From JAGWJU01 sp035533295 (GTDB lineage: Bacteria > Elusimicrobiota > Elusimicrobia > UBA1565 > UBA9628): 38,153 bases of DNA. Below are positions 19,927-28,468 of this stretch, in pieces (the stretch's first letter is position 1; each line of letters starts with the position of its first letter). Where the stretch lies: positions 1 through 38,153 of the forward strand of contig DATLUA010000008.1 in the NCBI GenBank assembly GCA_035533295.1, in the 5' to 3' direction. Under the pieces are notes generated by a model. The model was not told the origin of the DNA. It was given only the letters and a program-made list of their open reading frames with translations, and did no database searches. Made by a program: the position numbers and the translations under genes.

Positions 19927-21363
19927 ATGGACGCTTCTTCAATTTTAATCCAGGAAAGTTCCGCCGAGGATATCGCGCAGGCCGCCGGAGCCTGCCGCGA
20001 GGCTTTTTCCCGCTGGCGCGGCTATTCCATCTGCGAGCGCTCTGAAATCATCGCCAAGATTTGGCGGGAAATCCAGGCCAAGAGCGGGGAATTCGCGCGT
20101 ATTATCCACGAGGAGACGGGCAAGCCCGCCGCGGAGGTGGAGACGATGGAGATGCCGGCGCTGGACGCCGTCGTTTCCTATTTTACGGCCAACGCCCGGA
20201 GGATTTTAGGCGACGAGCCGGCGCCGCGACCGTGGTTCCTCGGCAACAAGCGCGCCTACGTCCGCTACAATCCCCGCGGCGTCGTTGGAATCGTCTCTCC
20301 GTGGAATATGCCGCTGTTGATTCCTTGGGGCGACGCCGTTCCCGCCCTGCTGGCGGGCAACGCGGTTTTGCTTAAGCCCTCGGAGCGGGCCTCGCGCGCG
20401 GCGCTGCGCCTGGAGCGTTTGGTCGACGCCGCCGGCCTTTTGCCCAAGGGTCTTTTCTCGGTCGTCACCGGCGGGGAGCGCGCCGGGCAGGAGGTGGTGC
20501 GCGCCTCGGACATGGTGGTTTTCACGGGTTCGCCGGAAAACGGGCGGCGGGTGGCGGCCGCCTGCGCGCAGTCGCTCAAGCCCGCGGTCCTGGAGCTGGG
20601 CGGCAAGCAGGCCATGATCGTGCTTAGGGACGCGCCGCTTAAGCGGGCGATTCGAGCCGCCATCTGGAGCGGTTTTTCCAATTGCGGCCAGATTTGCACC
20701 GGCGCCGGGCGAATTTTCGTCGAGGATGAAATCTACGAGGCATTTTCCAGCGGCTTGCTCGCGGAGTTAAAGGAGCTTCAGGAGAAGTCCAAGGCCGATT
20801 TCGGCCGGCTGACTCCGCCATTATACGCGCGAGTCATTCGCGAGGTTCTAGAGGAAGCGGCCGGCTCCGGAGGCCAAGTCTTCGGCGGCGAACTGCTGGA
20901 TGAAGATTCCGGCCTGGTGCGCCCGGCCGTTATTTTGGAGGCCGAGCCCGGCATGCGCGCCATGACCGAGGAAATTTTCGGGCCCGTGATGGCCCTGGCG
21001 CGCGTGAAAAGCGGCGCGGAGGCGGCCGCCCTGATTAACCGCGGACGCTTCGGGCTCGCGGCCAGCGTTTGGAGCCGGAATTTAAAACAGGCCGAGAAAT
21101 TGGGGGCGGCGCTGGAGGCGGGTCTCGTGGGCATCAACGAGACGCTGATCCATTACGCGGTGCCTTCCCTGCCTTTCGCGGGCATCAAGTCCAGCGGCTT
21201 GGGACGGCGCCATTCCGAGGAAGGGCTTAGGCAGTTTTGCTGGCCGCAATCGGTTGTCGTCCATGAGTGGCCGCGGGACGCCTCCGATGCGTGGTATTTC
21301 CCATCCGCGCCGTGGAAGACGCGGCTCCTTTCCCTTCTTGGCCGCGGCCTGCGCCCTTGGTAG
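19927..21363 (+). CDS. NAD(P)-dependent aldehyde dehydrogenase
   Basis: A 478-residue ALDH-superfamily enzyme oxidising an aldehyde to an acid. Landmarks are GVVGIVSPWNMPLLIPWGD (cofactor-binding start), LKPSERAS, FTGSPENGR, the Glu motif LELGGKQA, the catalytic Cys in SGFSNCGQICTGAGRIFV, EEIFGPV and PFAGIKSSGLGRR. The hydrophobic/basic end (WKTRLLSLLGRGLRPW) resembles membrane-associating tails of fatty-aldehyde-type enzymes. The start at 19927 is set by the promoter position. Divergence from the tyrosine operon with overlapping promoters suggests coordinated control, but no aldehyde intermediate exists in the homogentisate route, so the substrate is open. Endonuclease IV follows after 4 bases. 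Confidence 0.9.
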   Translation: MDASSILIQESSAEDIAQAAGACREAFSRWRGYSICERSEIIAKIWREIQAKSGEFARIIHEETGKPAAEVETMEMPALDAVVSYFTANARRILGDEPAPRPWFLGNKRAYVRYNPRGVVGIVSPWNMPLLIPWGDAVPALLAGNAVLLKPSERASRAALRLERLVDAAGLLPKGLFSVVTGGERAGQEVVRASDMVVFTGSPENGRRVAAACAQSLKPAVLELGGKQAMIVLRDAPLKRAIRAAIWSGFSNCGQICTGAGRIFVEDEIYEAFSSGLLAELKELQEKSKADFGRLTPPLYARVIREVLEEAAGSGGQVFGGELLDEDSGLVRPAVILEAEPGMRAMTEEIFGPVMALARVKSGAEAAALINRGRFGLAASVWSRNLKQAEKLGAALEAGLVGINETLIHYAVPSLPFAGIKSSGLGRRHSEEGLRQFCWPQSVVVHEWPRDASDAWYFPSAPWKTRLLSLLGRGLRPW

Positions 21364-21367
21364 CTCG

Positions 21368-22219
21368 GTGATCCTTGGCATCCACGCCTCGGTTCGCCGC
21401 GGCCTGTTAGAGTCCCTGTCCGAAGCCGGGCCTTTGGGCGTCGAGGCCGTGCAGATTCTTCCTTACCAGCGCCATCACATCCCGAACCAAGAGGAGTTCG
21501 CCCGCTTTCGAGAAGCCCGGAAGAGAGCCGCTATTTCCCGGCTTATCGTCCATTCCCGCTTCGTGCCCAGCCTGGGTTCGAACGACGCGGACCGGCGCCG
21601 CCGATCCATAGAGCTTTTGAGCCGGGAACTGGCCATCGCCGCGGCGCTGGGCGCGCAATCCTACGTGCTTCATGCCGGCGCCTACTCTCCCGGCGGCGGT
21701 TCCGCCGAGGCCGAGCGCCTGTTGGTCCAGGCCGTCCGCGAAGCCGCCTTGGCGTCGGAGTCGACGCTGCCTATTCTTCTGGAGAACGTGCCCGGCGGGG
21801 GCCGCCGGATGGGCGCCAAACTCGAGGATTTGGCGCGGATGCTCGAGTCGCTCCGGCGGCTTTCCATCCCCTGCGGGTTTTGCCTGGACACGGCGCACGC
21901 CTGGGCTGCGGGATACGATCTCGCCTCGAACGAGGGCCTTGCCGGCTTCATGGACCGCGCCGAAAGCCTGGCGGGCGTCGAGGCGATACGCCTTTTCCAT
22001 CTTAACGATACTCAGGTTGCGCTTGGGTCTCATTTGGAGAATCACTGGCATTGGGGCCAAGGCCGCCTTTCTCTTGGGCCGGGAATCGCGGCCCTTTTGG
22101 CGCGCGCAGGCTATGAAAACGTCGCCGCGATTTTAGAGACGCCCAAGGAGCCTGGAGCGGACGGAAGAAACTTAGCGTACGTGCGGGATATGGTGAAGCG
22201 GGGTGCGGCCGATCGCTAA
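21368..22219 (+). CDS. nfo: Endonuclease IV (AP endonuclease)
   Basis: A 283-residue TIM-barrel enzyme cutting DNA at abasic sites, close to the usual 280 residues. Zinc-site residues of the E. coli protein can be traced: VHSRF, LHAGAYSPG, LENVPGGG, FCLDTAHAWAAG, FHLNDT, ENHWHWGQG and ILETP. The VDRH motif of E. coli reads LENH here, keeping a carboxylate (Glu for Asp) and the His. GTG at 21368 opens VILGIHASVRRGL, the normal family N-terminus, 4 bases after the ALDH stop; the longer upstream reading is a shadow. Its stop codon overlaps the stop of the convergent receiver-MBL gene. Confidence 0.92.
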   Translation: MILGIHASVRRGLLESLSEAGPLGVEAVQILPYQRHHIPNQEEFARFREARKRAAISRLIVHSRFVPSLGSNDADRRRRSIELLSRELAIAAALGAQSYVLHAGAYSPGGGSAEAERLLVQAVREAALASESTLPILLENVPGGGRRMGAKLEDLARMLESLRRLSIPCGFCLDTAHAWAAGYDLASNEGLAGFMDRAESLAGVEAIRLFHLNDTQVALGSHLENHWHWGQGRLSLGPGIAALLARAGYENVAAILETPKEPGADGRNLAYVRDMVKRGAADR

Positions 22220-23481
22220 ACCGCGACGCGCAAGCCTTCCTGGGCAACGGCAATTTTGGCGGGGTACCCTTGTTCCTGCGCCCTTTTCGCGGCTTTGGCG
22301 CCCATCTCATCAAGCTCTTGATCGGAATAACGCGCGTCTTGATGGAACAAGATGAGCCTTTTAACGCGGCATTTCCCGGCTAGATCGACCGTGTTTAGGA
22401 AGTTGGAGTGGCCGTTTCCCTCGAAGTGCGGGTAGTCCTCGCGAGCGTAGCGCGCGTCGTGGATGACCAGATCAGCGTCCGAGTAGAGCCGAGTGATTTT
22501 TTCATCGTGATCCTGGAGGGCCAGGGCGCGCTCCCCGTTTATTTCATCGTCCGGGCAATACGCCATTTTCCGGCCGCCCGCTTCAAGGACAAAACCCAGG
22601 GTCGTGCCGGGGTGATTAGCGTAAAAGGGCGTCATGGCGACGCCCGGTAAAATTTCATAGCGCTCGCCGCGCATTTCATAGAGATCCATCTTCGCCTGGA
22701 TTTTCAGGCCGCGGCGGGCGCCCGTTTCGAGGATCGGGCGCAGAAGCTCGGCCAAGCCCGCGTCCGTTTCCGGCGCCGCGCACATATGCACGGTGTTGCC
22801 GGCCTGAGTCAGGGGGGGGAACTCGGCGAGACCTTCGATGTGGGCGGCATGGAAGTGCGAGAGGAATATCCAAATCTCCTTGTGCTTGGCTGAAGATTCG
22901 ATTTCTCGTCCCGCCGCGGCGGCGCCTGTTCCGGCGTCGAAAAGAAGCAGGCGCCCAGCGACTTCGATGCTAACGCAAGGCGTATTCCGGCCGTAGCGGG
23001 AAGGGGCCTGCTCCGTCTCGGAACGGCTCCGGCTTCCCCATATCGAAACGAGGAAAATCGGATTGGGCGAATCATCCAAGGGCTCCGGGTGGGCCGGAAG
23101 AGGCGCGCTTTCTTTCGGTTCTAGAAGAAATCCGATCTGCGCGGAAAATGTTTCGACATCATAGGGTTTTGAGATGAAGATGTCGGCGCCGGACTCCTTG
23201 GCTCTCGTCTTATCCGCGTTGAAGGACTTGGCCGAAACGATGGCGACCTTCATTCCAGGGAGGTTGGGGTCGTTCTTGATCTGACGGCAAAGACTCAAGC
23301 CGTCGATTCCCGGCATTAGGATGTCGAGCACGACGATGTCGGGACGCGCCTGACGGATGCGGTTCAGAGCCAGGCGGCTTTCGGTCAGGAGCTCCACCTC
23401 GAAGCCGGCGCCATTGAGCAGGGCGCGGGACAAGTCCCCCGCGATGTCGTCGTCGTCCACTATGATGATTTTGCCAAGCAT
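22216..23481 (-). CDS. Response-regulator receiver fused to metallo-beta-lactamase domain
   Basis: A 421-residue protein. Residues 1-120 are a canonical receiver with the acidic cluster VDDDD, phosphoacceptor Asp53 in VVLDILMPG and Lys105 in ISKPYD. Residues about 143-420 are an MBL-fold hydrolase of the cyclic-phosphodiesterase/RNase Z-like type (SIWGSRS, DAGTGAAAAG, SHFHAAHIEG, NHPGTTLGF, YCPDDEING, VIHDARY). The zinc motif HxHxDH reads His209-Phe-His211-Ala-Ala-His214, so the Asp that normally binds the second metal is Ala. A phosphorylation-controlled hydrolase or binding protein is inferred. The nearest kinase in the window is at 35.8 kb. A TATAAA box lies 10 bases before the ATG, with no ribosome site. 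Confidence 0.9.
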   Translation of the reverse strand: MLGKIIIVDDDDIAGDLSRALLNGAGFEVELLTESRLALNRIRQARPDIVVLDILMPGIDGLSLCRQIKNDPNLPGMKVAIVSAKSFNADKTRAKESGADIFISKPYDVETFSAQIGFLLEPKESAPLPAHPEPLDDSPNPIFLVSIWGSRSRSETEQAPSRYGRNTPCVSIEVAGRLLLFDAGTGAAAAGREIESSAKHKEIWIFLSHFHAAHIEGLAEFPPLTQAGNTVHMCAAPETDAGLAELLRPILETGARRGLKIQAKMDLYEMRGERYEILPGVAMTPFYANHPGTTLGFVLEAGGRKMAYCPDDEINGERALALQDHDEKITRLYSDADLVIHDARYAREDYPHFEGNGHSNFLNTVDLAGKCRVKRLILFHQDARYSDQELDEMGAKAAKRAQEQGYPAKIAVAQEGLRVAV

Positions 23482-23530
23482 GCGGCTCTATTTTATAATA
23501 ATTGGACCAAAGGCCGTCTGCCGTCCGGAA

Positions 23531-23580
23531 AGGAAGTGCTTCCTCCCGGGCGGCACTGGATGCGCATATCGCGTCCAGTG
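23531..23580. repeat. Two palindromes between divergent genes
   Basis: AGGAAGTGCTTCCT (23531-23544) is a 6-bp stem with a 2-base loop. CACTGGA (23554-23560) and TCCAGTG (23574-23580) form the ends of an 11-bp stem, including one T-G wobble, around a CATAT loop. Both lie in the 114-base gap between the receiver-MBL gene and rsmD and could be operators or leader structures. Confidence 0.6.
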
Positions 23581-23595
23581 CGGCTGACATCAATT

Positions 23596-24195
23596 ATGCG
23601 TATCATCGCCGGAGCCGTGCGGGGCCGCCATCTAAGCGCCCCGAATTATCCCGGATTGCGGCCGATTTCAGCCCGCATCAAGAAGTCGCTTTTTGACATC
23701 CTTAAGGGGGTTCTCCCTGGCTGTAAGCTCCTGGATCTCTTCGCTGGCAGCGGGGCCGTGGGACTTGAAGCCCTTTCCCGCGGCGCCGACTTCGTCTTTT
23801 TTGTGGAAAAAAATAAGTCCTGCCGCGACGCGATTACGGTAAACCTGGAAAAATCCGGCCTCGCCGCCCGAGCCAAAGTCTGGCCGGGAAACGCTCTGGA
23901 AGATTTATCATGGATTCCGTTTCGTGCCGAAGTCTCCTCATTCGACGTGATTTTTCTGGGGCCTCCGTATAAAGACGAGGAGAAAAAGCCGCTGGCCTAT
24001 TCTTCGCCCGCTCTGGCCCAGGTGGCGCGCGCGGGACTTTTATCGCCCCTGGGGATTGTCGTCTGCCAGCACCATATTAAGGAAGAAGTCTTTGTTCCGG
24101 AGGAGTTTGCGCTCGTCAGAAGAGAAAAATACGGGGATACGCTGCTCGATTTTCTGCGGCCCAAGCGCGCGTCAACCGGGGTTGTAGCTCCATAG
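23596..24195 (+). CDS. rsmD: 16S rRNA (guanine-966-N2)-methyltransferase RsmD-like
   Basis: A 199-residue class I methyltransferase that would methylate G966 of 16S rRNA using SAM. The RsmD N-terminus MRIIAGAVRGRHLSAP and LRPISARIKKSLFDIL are characteristic. The SAM site is LLDLFAGSGAVGLEALSRG. Motif IV, normally (D/N)PPY, reads LGPPY with Gly122 in place of the acidic or amide residue. ATG 23596 is chosen because it starts exactly at the family N-terminus; longer readings cross the palindromes. Its 3' end overlaps the convergent sixA by 24 bases. The family is clear but activity is uncertain because of the Gly. Confidence 0.88.
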   Translation: MRIIAGAVRGRHLSAPNYPGLRPISARIKKSLFDILKGVLPGCKLLDLFAGSGAVGLEALSRGADFVFFVEKNKSCRDAITVNLEKSGLAARAKVWPGNALEDLSWIPFRAEVSSFDVIFLGPPYKDEEKKPLAYSSPALAQVARAGLLSPLGIVVCQHHIKEEVFVPEEFALVRREKYGDTLLDFLRPKRASTGVVAP

Positions 24196-24636
24196 CGTTT
24201 TTGCGGCGCCCGTTCCGCCAACCTCAAGCGCCACCAAGCCGCCGGTCCTGATCTCAAACTCACGGCCGGAGAGCAGCGCCGCGAGATCGCCCAGCTGGGG
24301 CTGGTGTCCGATGGCGAGTATTTGCCCCCGCCGTGCCCCTTCTTTTTTCAAAAGCGGTTCGAGCTCTTCGGCCGGAAGCACGTTTCCCAAGGGTTCGCAA
24401 AGACGAAGCTCGTGGGGCATGGCCAGGATTTCATGCGCGATTTCCGCCGTCTGCCGCGCGCGGAGCAGCGGGCTGTGCAGAACGAGCCCCGGGCGCCCGC
24501 CTTGGCGGAGCAATTCCGCGATGCTGGCTTTTATTTCAGCGCGGCCCGCCTGCGAGATGGGGCGTTCAGCGTCGCTGACGGCCCCGGATTCCTGCGCCGT
24601 CAAGGCGTGTCCGTGGCGCAATAGATAAATGCGCAT
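24172..24636 (-). CDS. sixA: Phosphohistidine phosphatase SixA-like
   Basis: A 154-residue histidine phosphatase. The catalytic RHG motif is at the start (MRIYLLRHGHAL), with the second Arg at SPLLRARQTAEIA and the second His in LAIGHQPQLGDLAALLSG. SixA removes phosphate from phosphohistidine in phosphorelay or nitrogen-PTS proteins. The length matches the family. It begins 8 bases after the cardiolipin synthase stop and probably shares its transcript. It is shorter than phosphoglycerate mutases, which argues against a metabolic role. Confidence 0.9.
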   Translation of the reverse strand: MRIYLLRHGHALTAQESGAVSDAERPISQAGRAEIKASIAELLRQGGRPGLVLHSPLLRARQTAEIAHEILAMPHELRLCEPLGNVLPAEELEPLLKKEGARRGQILAIGHQPQLGDLAALLSGREFEIRTGGLVALEVGGTGAAKTLWSYNPG

Positions 24637-24644
24637 GCCGTAGC

Positions 24645-25817
24645 CTACAAAAAATAACGGAGCTGGAAAAAGAAGCGCTCAAGAATTTTTTCTTGAAGAG
24701 GACGTCGCCGCCACTCGGACAGGCTGATTTCGCGGGATTCGGCCATGTCCGCGGCCAGGATATCCGCGAGCCGCCGGGAAAAGACAGGATCGAGGACGTG
24801 CAGGTTGACTTCCAGGTTATGCATAAGGCTTTGATGGTCCATGTTGTAGGAGCCGATCGCGCTCCAGGCGCCGTCCACCACCGCGACTTTTTCATGGAGC
24901 ACCGGTCCGCCCCACTCGAAAAGCCGGATGCCGTTGTGGAGCAGATAGTCGTAGCGGCTGCGGGCCGCGAGCCAGACAGACGAAATGTCTGATTTCCCCG
25001 GGACAAGTATTTTCACCCGGACGCCGCGGCGAGCCGCCGCGGCCAAGGCACGCCGCAGCCGTCTGCCCGGAAGAAAATAGGAGTGGGCGAGGAGAACTTC
25101 CTCCCGTGCCGCCCAAAGCGCTCGCTGATAAGCATTGCGGATGCGGGTGCGGTGCAGGAATTCTTGATTGGCGGCGACCCAAACCGCTGATTTTCCGGAA
25201 TGATTTTGTTGTTCGGGCATTACCAAAGGAAAGTAGGAGCCCGTTTCCTTAAACCAAACGCTCCGAAACAACCGATCCAGTTCATAAACCGCGGGGCCTT
25301 CCACTCGGAAGTGAAGATCGCGCCAGCCGGCGCCGCCCGCGTCCGCCGGCAGGTTGACGTCGGAAATGTTGACCCCGCCGGTAAACGCCACGTGGCCGTC
25401 GACAACCAATATTTTGCGGTGGTCCCGGCGCCACCAAGACCAGCGCGCGCGCCAGGGGGCGACGGGATGGTATTCCAAAATTTGAACGCCGGCGCGGCGC
25501 ATGTCATAGAGGACGGCTCTGTCTAGGTCGAGGGAACCCAGGGAATCGTAGATGAGGCGCACGGAGACTTGGCGGCGGGCCGCGGCGGCAAGGCAGTCGG
25601 CGAACCGCCGGGCCGTCTTTCCATCGAAAATATAGGATTCAAGATGGACCGTTTTTTGGGCCGACTCCACCGCTCCGAGCATGGCGTCGAAGACGTGGCG
25701 GCCGCCTTCAAGTATCCTGATGCCGTTGCCGGGCTCGTAGCGGTCTTTGTGGTACGTAAAAATCCCTGAGCCGGGCGGCGAGCGCCGCAGGAATGGCCGA
25801 AGTTTTTTTGCGTCCAC
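24645..25817 (-). CDS. Cardiolipin synthase-like phospholipase D family protein
   Basis: A 390-residue PLD-superfamily enzyme that would join two phosphatidylglycerols into cardiolipin. Two HKD motifs are present: HRKILVVDGHVAFTGGVN and HEKVAVVDGAWSAIGSYN. The N-terminal membrane segments of ClsA are missing, as in ClsB-type enzymes. The start is set at GTG 25817 (VDAKKLRPFLRR); the longer reading runs antisense through sdhC. A TATAAT box ends 9 bases before the GTG and there is no ribosome site. Other PLD activities, such as phosphatidyl transfer to other alcohols, are possible. The divergent neighbour is sdhC. Confidence 0.88.
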   Translation of the reverse strand: MDAKKLRPFLRRSPPGSGIFTYHKDRYEPGNGIRILEGGRHVFDAMLGAVESAQKTVHLESYIFDGKTARRFADCLAAAARRQVSVRLIYDSLGSLDLDRAVLYDMRRAGVQILEYHPVAPWRARWSWWRRDHRKILVVDGHVAFTGGVNISDVNLPADAGGAGWRDLHFRVEGPAVYELDRLFRSVWFKETGSYFPLVMPEQQNHSGKSAVWVAANQEFLHRTRIRNAYQRALWAAREEVLLAHSYFLPGRRLRRALAAAARRGVRVKILVPGKSDISSVWLAARSRYDYLLHNGIRLFEWGGPVLHEKVAVVDGAWSAIGSYNMDHQSLMHNLEVNLHVLDPVFSRRLADILAADMAESREISLSEWRRRPLQEKILERFFFQLRYFL

Positions 25818-25826
25818 GGTGCTTGA

Positions 25827-25832
25827 ATTATA
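25827..25832 (-). promoter_or_regulatory. TATAAT -10 box close to the cardiolipin synthase start
   Basis: Read on the minus strand, TATAAT spans 25832 to 25827. The expected transcript start is at about 25820, three bases before GTG 25817, which suggests an almost leaderless mRNA. No good -35 is visible. Confidence 0.5.
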
Positions 25833-25839
25833 ACCAAAA

Positions 25840-25848
25840 TGGTAGAAT
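25840..25848 (+). promoter_or_regulatory. Extended -10 promoter TGG-TAGAAT for sdhCAB
   Basis: TGG followed directly by TAGAAT is an extended -10 arrangement. It predicts a start near 25855 and a leader of about 60 bases before sdhC, which has a GGGAGA ribosome site 7 bases before ATG 25914. Confidence 0.45.
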
Positions 25849-25913
25849 GGCGCCGTGCCGGACGCGCTACGCGCGGCGGCATCGTCGCTCTTTTTAAATT
25901 CGGGAGAATTGAC

Positions 25914-26558
25914 ATGCGTTGTTTCCTGGAAGTGCTGCAGTCGTCCATCGCCAAAAAAATAAGCGTCGCCTTGGCCGGGATTCTTCTGGTAGGATTTCTC
26001 GTCCTCCATCTCGCGGGCAACCTTTTTCTTCTGGCGGGCCCGCAAGCGTTCAACGGCTATGCCAAGCACTTGGCCGATAATCCGATTTTACCCGCGGCCG
26101 AGATTCTCTTGGCCGCGCTCTTCATGTGGCATATCGCCGCGGCCCTCGTGGCTCGAGTGCAAAACCGTAAGGCGCGGCCTCAAGGTTATGAAAACCAGCG
26201 CGCCAAGGGCGGACGGACGTGGGGATCGCGCAGCATGACGGTGACGGCGCTGTTTCTGCTCGCTTTTTTAATTATTCATCTCAAATCATTCCGTTTTGCC
26301 GCGAACCGAAGCGATCTCTATGCTCTGGTGATGAAAGATTTTCAGAACAAATATTATGTCGGATTTTACGTTCTGGCCATGGGCGCCTTGGCGCTGCATT
26401 TAAGCCACGGCATCCAAAGCGCCTTCCAAACGTTCGGGATAAACCACCCGCGCTACACGCCCTGGATCAAGCGGGCGGGCGTGGCCGTGGCCATCGTGCT
26501 TGCGGCCGGTTTCGCTTTTCTGCCCGTGTGGGCCTTGGTCACGGGAGGCGCGCGATGA
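25914..26558 (+). CDS. sdhC: Succinate dehydrogenase cytochrome b558 subunit
   Basis: A 214-residue integral membrane protein of the b558 family, the single-subunit anchor found in Bacteroidota-type succinate:quinone oxidoreductases. Five hydrophobic helices are visible, with candidate haem His residues in LVLHLAGNLF, MWHIAAAL, LIIHLKSF and LHLSHGIQSAF. It anchors SdhAB and passes electrons to quinone. ATG at 25914 is chosen for its GGGAGA box and because it starts near the first helix. The next gene overlaps it by four bases (ATGA). Confidence 0.9.
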   Translation: MRCFLEVLQSSIAKKISVALAGILLVGFLVLHLAGNLFLLAGPQAFNGYAKHLADNPILPAAEILLAALFMWHIAAALVARVQNRKARPQGYENQRAKGGRTWGSRSMTVTALFLLAFLIIHLKSFRFAANRSDLYALVMKDFQNKYYVGFYVLAMGALALHLSHGIQSAFQTFGINHPRYTPWIKRAGVAVAIVLAAGFAFLPVWALVTGGAR

Positions 26559-28468
26559 CGCTCGACTCCAGGGTTCCTTCGGGCCCCATCGAGAAAAAAT
26601 GGGACAAGCATCGCTTCGATTTAAAGCTGGTCAACCCCGCGAACAAGCGCAAGTTCGACATCTTGGTGGTGGGAACTGGTTTGGCCGGGAGTTCGGCCGC
26701 GGCCTCGCTGGCGCAGTTGGGCTATAACGTCAAGGTTTTCTGTCTGCAGGACAGTCCGCGGCGGGCGCACTCCATCGCGGCCCAGGGCGGCATCAACGCC
26801 GCGAAGAACTATCCGAACGACGGCGACAGCGTCTGGCGGCTATTTTACGACACGGTCAAAGGCGGGGATTTTAGGTCCCGCGAAGCCAACGTCTACCGCT
26901 TGGCCCAAATCAGTTCCTCCATCATCGATCAATGCGTGGCGCTGGGCGTTCCCTTCGCCCGGGAGTACGGCGGGCTTTTGGCCAACCGGTCCTTCGGCGG
27001 CGCCCAGGTGTCGCGCACCTTCTACGCCCGCGGACAGACCGGACAGCAGTTGCTTCTGGGCGCCTATTCCGCGCTCATGCGGCAGGTCGGGCTGGGAAAA
27101 GTTCAGATGTTCACGCGCCGGGAGATGCTAGACCTTGTGGTCGCGGACGGCGCGGCCCGCGGCATCATCTGCCGCAACCTCGTCACCGGAGAGCTTGAGT
27201 CCTACGCCGGACATGCGGTGCTTCTCTGCACCGGCGGCTACGGCAATATGTTTTATCTGTCCACCAACGCGGCCTCCGGGAACGTGACGGCGACGTGGCG
27301 CGCCTATAAGCGCGGCGCTTATTTCGCGAACCCCTGCTTCACTCAAATTCACCCCACCTGCATTCCCGTGACCGGCGAGCACCAGTCGAAACTGACGCTC
27401 ATGAGCGAGAGCCTGCGCAACGATGGACGGGTGTGGGTGCCCAAGAAGAAGGGCGACGCGCGCGCGCCGGAGTCCATTCCGGAAGCCGAACGCGACTACT
27501 ATCTCGAGCGCAAATACCCCAGCTTCGGGAACCTGGTTCCCAGGGACGTAGCCTCGCGTAACGCCAAGCAGGTCATAGACGAAGGACGCGGCGTGGGGAC
27601 GACGAAGCTCGCGGTCTATCTGGATTTCGCCGATGCCATCAAGCGGATGGGTGAAAGCGCTATCCGGGAAAAATACGGAAATCTCTTCGACATGTACCAG
27701 CACATCACGGGCGAAAATCCCTACAAGACGCCCATGCGCATCTACCCCGCGGTCCATTACACCATGGGCGGCCTTTGGGTGGATTACAACTTGATGACCA
27801 CCGTTCCGGGGCTTTTCTGCCTGGGTGAAGCCAACTTCTCGGACCACGGGTCCAATCGTCTCGGCGCGTCGGCGCTGATGCAGGGGCTGGCCGACGGCTA
27901 TTTCGTCATTCCCTACACTTTGGGCGGCTATCTGACCCGGGGGTCACTGCCTAAGACGGGCACGGATCATCCCGCGTTCCGCCAGGCGGAGAACAACGCC
28001 CGCGGCCGCATCGATAAAATCCTGTCCGTGGGCGGCAAGAGCAGCCCCGGGTCGTTCCATAAGAAATTGGGCGCCATCATGTGGGATTATTGCGGCATGT
28101 CGCGCAGCGAAACGGGCTTGCGCAAGGCCTTGGCCGAGATTCCCAAGTTGCGCGAGGAGTTCTGGGGAAGCGTTTCGGTGCCCGGCGGCGGCGAGGAATT
28201 CAACCAAAATCTGGAGCGGGCCGGCCGAGTCGCCGATTTCTTGGAGTTTTCAGAACTGGTGGTCAAGGACGCCCTGGAGCGCCGGGAGTCCTGCGGCGGG
28301 CACTTCCGCGAGGAATACCAGACGCCGGACAACGAGGCCAAGCGCGATGACGCGAACTTCTCCCATGTCGCCGCGTGGCGCTACCAAGGCGCCGGCGCCG
28401 AGCCCGAACTCTGCAAGGAACCGCTGGCCTTCGAGAACGTCCATCTGGCGCAAAGGAGCTACGTATGA
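26555..28468 (+). CDS. sdhA: Succinate dehydrogenase/fumarate reductase flavoprotein subunit
   Basis: A 637-residue flavoprotein that oxidises succinate to fumarate, or the reverse, with covalent FAD. The dinucleotide site is ILVVGTGLAGSSAAASLAQLG. The FAD-attachment segment is RRAHSIAAQGGINAAKN, where the His binds FAD. Catalytic residues appear in HPTCIPVTG and in HYTMGGLWVDYN. The C-terminus carries the SHVAAWRYQG segment. The protein is longer than E. coli SdhA (588) and like the Bacteroidota/epsilon type. The direction of the reaction cannot be decided from sequence. It lies between sdhC and sdhB with ATGA overlaps on both sides. Confidence 0.96.
   Translation: MTLDSRVPSGPIEKKWDKHRFDLKLVNPANKRKFDILVVGTGLAGSSAAASLAQLGYNVKVFCLQDSPRRAHSIAAQGGINAAKNYPNDGDSVWRLFYDTVKGGDFRSREANVYRLAQISSSIIDQCVALGVPFAREYGGLLANRSFGGAQVSRTFYARGQTGQQLLLGAYSALMRQVGLGKVQMFTRREMLDLVVADGAARGIICRNLVTGELESYAGHAVLLCTGGYGNMFYLSTNAASGNVTATWRAYKRGAYFANPCFTQIHPTCIPVTGEHQSKLTLMSESLRNDGRVWVPKKKGDARAPESIPEAERDYYLERKYPSFGNLVPRDVASRNAKQVIDEGRGVGTTKLAVYLDFADAIKRMGESAIREKYGNLFDMYQHITGENPYKTPMRIYPAVHYTMGGLWVDYNLMTTVPGLFCLGEANFSDHGSNRLGASALMQGLADGYFVIPYTLGGYLTRGSLPKTGTDHPAFRQAENNARGRIDKILSVGGKSSPGSFHKKLGAIMWDYCGMSRSETGLRKALAEIPKLREEFWGSVSVPGGGEEFNQNLERAGRVADFLEFSELVVKDALERRESCGGHFREEYQTPDNEAKRDDANFSHVAAWRYQGAGAEPELCKEPLAFENVHLAQRSYV

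Noticed and set aside
25818..26069. N-terminal extension of cardiolipin synthase into sdhC
   Set aside because: It is antisense to sdhC and the promoter-like TATAAT lies inside it; GTG 25817 fits the family start better.
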